Source of the DNA: an uncultured archaeon
GTDB taxonomy: Archaea > Altiarchaeota > Altiarchaeia > IMC4 > SCGC-AAA252-I15
Assembly: GCA_902384455.1 (NCBI GenBank)
Contig: CABMCB010000094.1
Location: forward strand, 1 to 64,000
Length of the DNA stretch: 64,000 nucleotides
Reading direction: 5' to 3'
Numbering within the stretch: position 1 is the stretch's first letter; each line of letters starts with the position of its first letter. The notes under the pieces were generated by a model. That model saw only the letters and a program-made list of their open reading frames with translations. It was not told the origin of the DNA and made no database searches. Both the position numbers and the translations under genes were made by a program. This document shows positions 61,013 through 64,000 of the stretch, piece by piece.

Positions 61013-62224
61013 TCATCCGCCAAACATCAGAATGCCCGGCTTGAATATTAGTATGAGGCCGAGAAGCAGCATTAGTGTGCCGCCGATTAGTTTTCCTATT
61101 TTTCCTTCTTTCGCATCTAGTTTGCGGCTGCGCAACGTATATACCGCTATGCTAAAGACGAGAAGGTCATCCAGCATGTAGAAGAAGATGTATAGGCTCA
61201 AGTAAGCGTAGTACATTGGAGCGGAGAGGTTGTTTAAAGTCAATACTCTAGTGTAAATGGCGGGAAACCCGGCCGTGCACGCAAGCTCCACTAGGTTGAC
61301 GGCGAACGCCAAAACTATTGTGCCGGCGATTGTCGCAGGCAACGCTCCCTCGTGGACTATACTGCGCATCCGCTTGAATATGCCTGGTTTGACGCTTTCA
61401 GGTATCGTAAGCGACGGACCCTTCTTGAACCAAAACACGTCCTTAAGGTTTATGAGGCCTGCTGCCACCGCGAACGCTCCTATTGCAACGCGGGTCGGGG
61501 TTGCGTAGCCCACAAACAGGAATAAATTAAGCCACGCGGCCATAAACAGGAAGTAGCTTATGCCGGAAGCCAAAATGAATATCCCGCCTACGAGGAACAT
61601 CTTTCTTCGGCTTCTTGTGTACACTAAAAGCGCAAGAAGGAAAGTCAACACCCACATAGCGCAGGGGTTAAATCCGTCCAAAAGGCCGACGGCCATTGTG
61701 AAGGCGGGCAAGCTGACTGTGAGAGGGTCTACTTCGCCAAGGCCAGGAACCAGCATGATGTTTGAAACGTTTTCCGGCTGAACCAACTCCAGTTTCATGG
61801 AGGAATTAGTAAGTTTGAGGTATGGGCTGAGGCAGCCGTATTTTATGCAGAATTTTACTTTGTTTTCAATTCTCTGCCCTGAAACAAACGTGTTGCCGTA
61901 GCCGGCAAAGTATGTGTCGCCTATGAAGTTTGCCGGCACTCCGCCGGGTTTCTCGCCGTATGCGTCCGTGAAATTCAGAAGCAGAGGCACAAATTCAGGA
62001 TTCGTCTCTAAGTCGTAATAATCAAACGTGACCTGAGGATAACGGACTAAAAGTTCAGACATGAACTCTTTCTCCGCCTGACAGTGAGGGCAACTTGTGC
62101 GCCCGAAAACAACCAACGTGACGTTGTACTCCGGCTGCCCCACATCATCCGCTGAAACAGGCAGAAGAAGGAGAAAGACGGAGAATAGTATGATTGCCGC
62201 CTTGAAACTCAAATATGACGCCAT
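61013..62224 (-). CDS. thioredoxin-CcdA fusion membrane protein
   Basis: A 403-residue protein: signal peptide, an external thioredoxin-like domain with GRTSCPHCQAEKEF (residues ~40-55) and VPANFIGDT, then six to seven helices of a CcdA/DsbD-type transporter with conserved Cys in LDGFNPCAMWVL and VELACTAGFPAIY. CcdA-type proteins carry electrons across the membrane to keep external thiols reduced. It may serve the DsbA-like protein of this window. It starts 10 bases after the TFB gene, so they share a transcript. Confidence 0.88.
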   Translation of the reverse strand: MASYLSFKAAIILFSVFLLLLPVSADDVGQPEYNVTLVVFGRTSCPHCQAEKEFMSELLVRYPQVTFDYYDLETNPEFVPLLLNFTDAYGEKPGGVPANFIGDTYFAGYGNTFVSGQRIENKVKFCIKYGCLSPYLKLTNSSMKLELVQPENVSNIMLVPGLGEVDPLTVSLPAFTMAVGLLDGFNPCAMWVLTFLLALLVYTRSRRKMFLVGGIFILASGISYFLFMAAWLNLFLFVGYATPTRVAIGAFAVAAGLINLKDVFWFKKGPSLTIPESVKPGIFKRMRSIVHEGALPATIAGTIVLAFAVNLVELACTAGFPAIYTRVLTLNNLSAPMYYAYLSLYIFFYMLDDLLVFSIAVYTLRSRKLDAKEGKIGKLIGGTLMLLLGLILIFKPGILMFGG

Positions 62225-62234
62225 ATCAGCGGTC

Positions 62235-63197
62235 CTAAACTTCGTAACCTAATTCCCGCGTAAGCTCCTCATACCTATTGCGGATAGTAATCTCGGTCAC
62301 ACCCGACAGCTTCTCAGCAATCTCCTTCTGAGTGTAACGCTCACGAGTAAGCTTCCCAGCCAAATAAATAGCAGCAGCCGCAACACCAGTAGGACCGCGG
62401 CCCGACGTAATACCCTTCTCGCGGGCCCGCTGAATTATTTCCATAGCCTTCGCCTCAGTCTCCCCGCTTATTCCCAACTCGCTAGCGAACTTAGGAACAT
62501 AATCCATGGGAGTCGCAACAGGCATCTTAAGGCCGAGTTTGCGGCAGCAGAAGCGGTAACTTTTTCCGATGTCCTTCTTGCTTTTGCCGGTCGCCTCGGA
62601 AAGCTCGTCCAGCGTCTTAGGCTGCCCGTGCTTCCGGGTTACGAAATATACGATTGCGGCAACAACACTCTCTATGCTGCGCCCCCGCGTCAGCCCCTGA
62701 TTGACGGCTTTGCGGTAAATCATGGCGCACTCCTCCTTTATGTTGTTGTTTATGGAAAGGAAACTGCAGACTCGGTCCAACTCCGGAAGCGCAATAGAAA
62801 GGTTCCTGTGGACGCTGTCGCTCATGCGGCTGCGCCGCTGCCACTTACGCAGACGATACAACTGAGCCTTCCTCTCCGGCTGAATGTTACCCCCGCGAAT
62901 GTCGCGATCATAACGGTCGATTTCAGTGGTAAGACCTTTGTTAAGCTTAGCGAACTTGACTGGGCCGCCGGTGCGGCTTCTTTTGGCGGTCTGCTCCTGA
63001 TCGAACGCCCGCCACTCCGGACCGCTGTCGATAAGATTTTCCTCAATAACGGTGCCGCATGCTTTGCAGACTATTTCAGCGTGCTTGCGGTCCGTGAACA
63101 AGTTTCCGCTGCCGCATTCAGGGCAGACCTTTATTTCTTCTCCGGGGGTAGACTCAGGTTTTTCCCCCTTCACCATTTGCATTGATTTAACTGTCAT
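62235..63197 (-). CDS. tfb: transcription initiation factor TFB (TFIIB homologue)
   Basis: A 320-residue general transcription factor that joins TBP-bound promoters to RNA polymerase. The N-terminal zinc ribbon has CPECGSGNL and CKACGTVI, then the B-finger (GPEWRAFDQEQTAKRSRTG). Two cyclin repeats follow (VAAIVYFVTRKHGQPKTLDE, VAAAAIYLAGKLTRERYTQ). ATG 63197 begins MTVKSMQMVKG; 63182 and 63176 are alternatives, and a longer frame to 63269 looks wrong. A TATA-like CTTTTTTAAGC lies on the minus strand near 63250. Confidence 0.97.
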   Translation of the reverse strand: MTVKSMQMVKGEKPESTPGEEIKVCPECGSGNLFTDRKHAEIVCKACGTVIEENLIDSGPEWRAFDQEQTAKRSRTGGPVKFAKLNKGLTTEIDRYDRDIRGGNIQPERKAQLYRLRKWQRRSRMSDSVHRNLSIALPELDRVCSFLSINNNIKEECAMIYRKAVNQGLTRGRSIESVVAAIVYFVTRKHGQPKTLDELSEATGKSKKDIGKSYRFCCRKLGLKMPVATPMDYVPKFASELGISGETEAKAMEIIQRAREKGITSGRGPTGVAAAAIYLAGKLTRERYTQKEIAEKLSGVTEITIRNRYEELTRELGYEV

Positions 63198-63360
63198 CTT
63201 AGAACCGTGTAAAAGGCAGAATGAAGAGTATATTGCTTCTTTACCGCTTAAAAAAGAGGCAGTATTCAAAAAGTTACCTGATTTCGGCCGGATTCTTATT
63301 CTTTAGCATTTTTTAAGGGGGGAACATAAAGAGTGGATGACAGTTTTTGTAGGCACTCAC

Positions 63361-64000
63361 ATGAAAAAAATCTATTTAGGATTAATGGTTTTCACCTTGG
63401 CCCTGTTTGCTTTCAACGCATCCGGAGCAGGACAGAACGGGCAAGACAACCGCCCTGACGCTCAAGTCGTCCCATACAAAGGGAACGAGATTAAGAACTA
63501 CAGCCTGTTTGACTGCGGCAACACCACAGACAAGAAGGAGGAATTAAAGTGCAAAACATCTGCACGGATAAGAGAGGATGAAGGAAACAAAAGCAGATTT
63601 ACCGGAATCAACTGCTCAAACATAACTGGAGTAGGAGACCGAATAAGATGCCGCATCAAAACGCAAGTAAACGAAAAAACAAACAAAAGCGAATGCGCCG
63701 AGCAAACAGGAGAAAACCAGACTCAATGCGAACAAAAATACCAGAAAACCAAAGACTGCTGGAAGAAAAACCTAACTGACGACCGCATATCATGCATAAA
63801 AGAAAAACTAAACGCCACAGACTTCCAAGAGCGCAAACAAGAATGCATGAACAAAACAGAACAAGAACGCGGACAATGCATAGCAGACCTAAAACGCGCG
63901 GCCTACGACGCAGTGCTACTTAGGTTTGAAAACATCGAAGACCGCATACAAACCCTCCAAAACAAAAGCCTGCTCACAACGGCAGAAGCCGATGAATACA
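63361..64000 (+). CDS. secreted Cys-rich coiled-coil protein, cut by the window end
   Basis: The frame starts at ATG 63361 and is open to the last base, giving at least 213 residues. The product has a signal peptide (MKKIYLGLMVFTLALFAFNA), then at least ten cysteines spaced roughly every 7-20 residues in a highly charged, helical context (KDCWKKNL, ISCIKEKL, QECMNKTEQERGQCIADLK), and several N-x-T/S sites. It looks like a disulfide-stabilised surface protein. No homologue is recognised. Confidence 0.8.
   Translation, partial: MKKIYLGLMVFTLALFAFNASGAGQNGQDNRPDAQVVPYKGNEIKNYSLFDCGNTTDKKEELKCKTSARIREDEGNKSRFTGINCSNITGVGDRIRCRIKTQVNEKTNKSECAEQTGENQTQCEQKYQKTKDCWKKNLTDDRISCIKEKLNATDFQERKQECMNKTEQERGQCIADLKRAAYDAVLLRFENIEDRIQTLQNKSLLTTAEADEY

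Overview
The window looks like a chromosomal segment of an uncultivated archaeon, most likely a DPANN-type lineage; I cannot name the phylum from one window. Archaeal markers are an exosome Csl4 subunit next to RNA polymerase subunit L, TFB, a short archaeal-type adenosylhomocysteinase, and A/T-rich TATA-like boxes about 25-30 bases before several start codons (leaderless or short-leader transcripts). Genes are tightly packed, with many ATGA start/stop overlaps. I saw no rRNA, CRISPR array, insertion sequence or integrase. The only tRNA recognised is tRNA-Leu(TAG).

Layout. 0-5.3 kb: two tandem paralogues of an unknown family (the first cut by the window edge), a secreted Cys-rich protein with a long threonine linker, ahcY, then a csl4-rpoL-hsp20-wHTH cluster and a wHTH/TIR-like protein. 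5.3-10.3 kb: a wHTH protein, a degenerate histidine-kinase-like protein, a radical SAM protein, a membrane-anchored nuclease-like protein and a GT-C glycosyltransferase. 10.3-14.3 kb: a [NiFe] hydrogenase locus (HypC, a second HypC-domain protein, maturation protease, large and small subunits) around a DMT transporter. 14.3-19 kb: anaerobic ribonucleotide reductase nrdD-nrdG behind a pair of NrdR-like boxes, followed by an ATP-cone/Mrr protein. 19-24.2 kb: PAP2 phosphatase, ferritin-like protein, membrane GT-like protein, a GNAT gene broken by an in-frame TGA, and a methyltransferase.

24.4-47.7 kb is an accessory island. Its left half (24.8-38.6 kb) is AT-rich and defence-like: GIY-YIG protein, GmrSD-type DUF262/DUF1524 protein, RecB-like nuclease, an unrecognised two-gene operon whose second product has a PD-(D/E)XK signature, three wHTH paralogues in tandem, and a PLD-helicase/methyltransferase restriction pair. 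Its right half (38.6-46.9 kb) is GC-richer: a SPPY-type DNA methyltransferase, a wHTH gene plus a half-TBP gene, and a compact type IV secretion (VirB2/VirB6/PrgI/VirB4-like) operon whose ATPase carries a nuclease-like C-terminus. A 15-bp motif (CACACAGTGTATAAT) lies near both edges, and the right edge abuts the tRNA-Leu gene, whose 3' end is duplicated 189 bp downstream.

47.9-64 kb returns to housekeeping and membrane functions: a glycosyltransferase, a triple thioredoxin-fold protein, a small zinc-ribbon protein, a Cas4-like nuclease, then a minus-strand operon for a six-subunit Hyf/complex-I-like membrane complex with CoA-binding and glutaredoxin genes at its 3' end, a thioredoxin-CcdA protein, TFB and a truncated secreted Cys-rich protein. 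The Hyf-like complex lacks every NiFe-ligand cysteine and every proximal [4Fe-4S] ligand cysteine while keeping its ion-translocating membrane subunits. This and the unrecognised two-gene operon at 28.7-30.7 kb are the most promising leads for an undescribed system.
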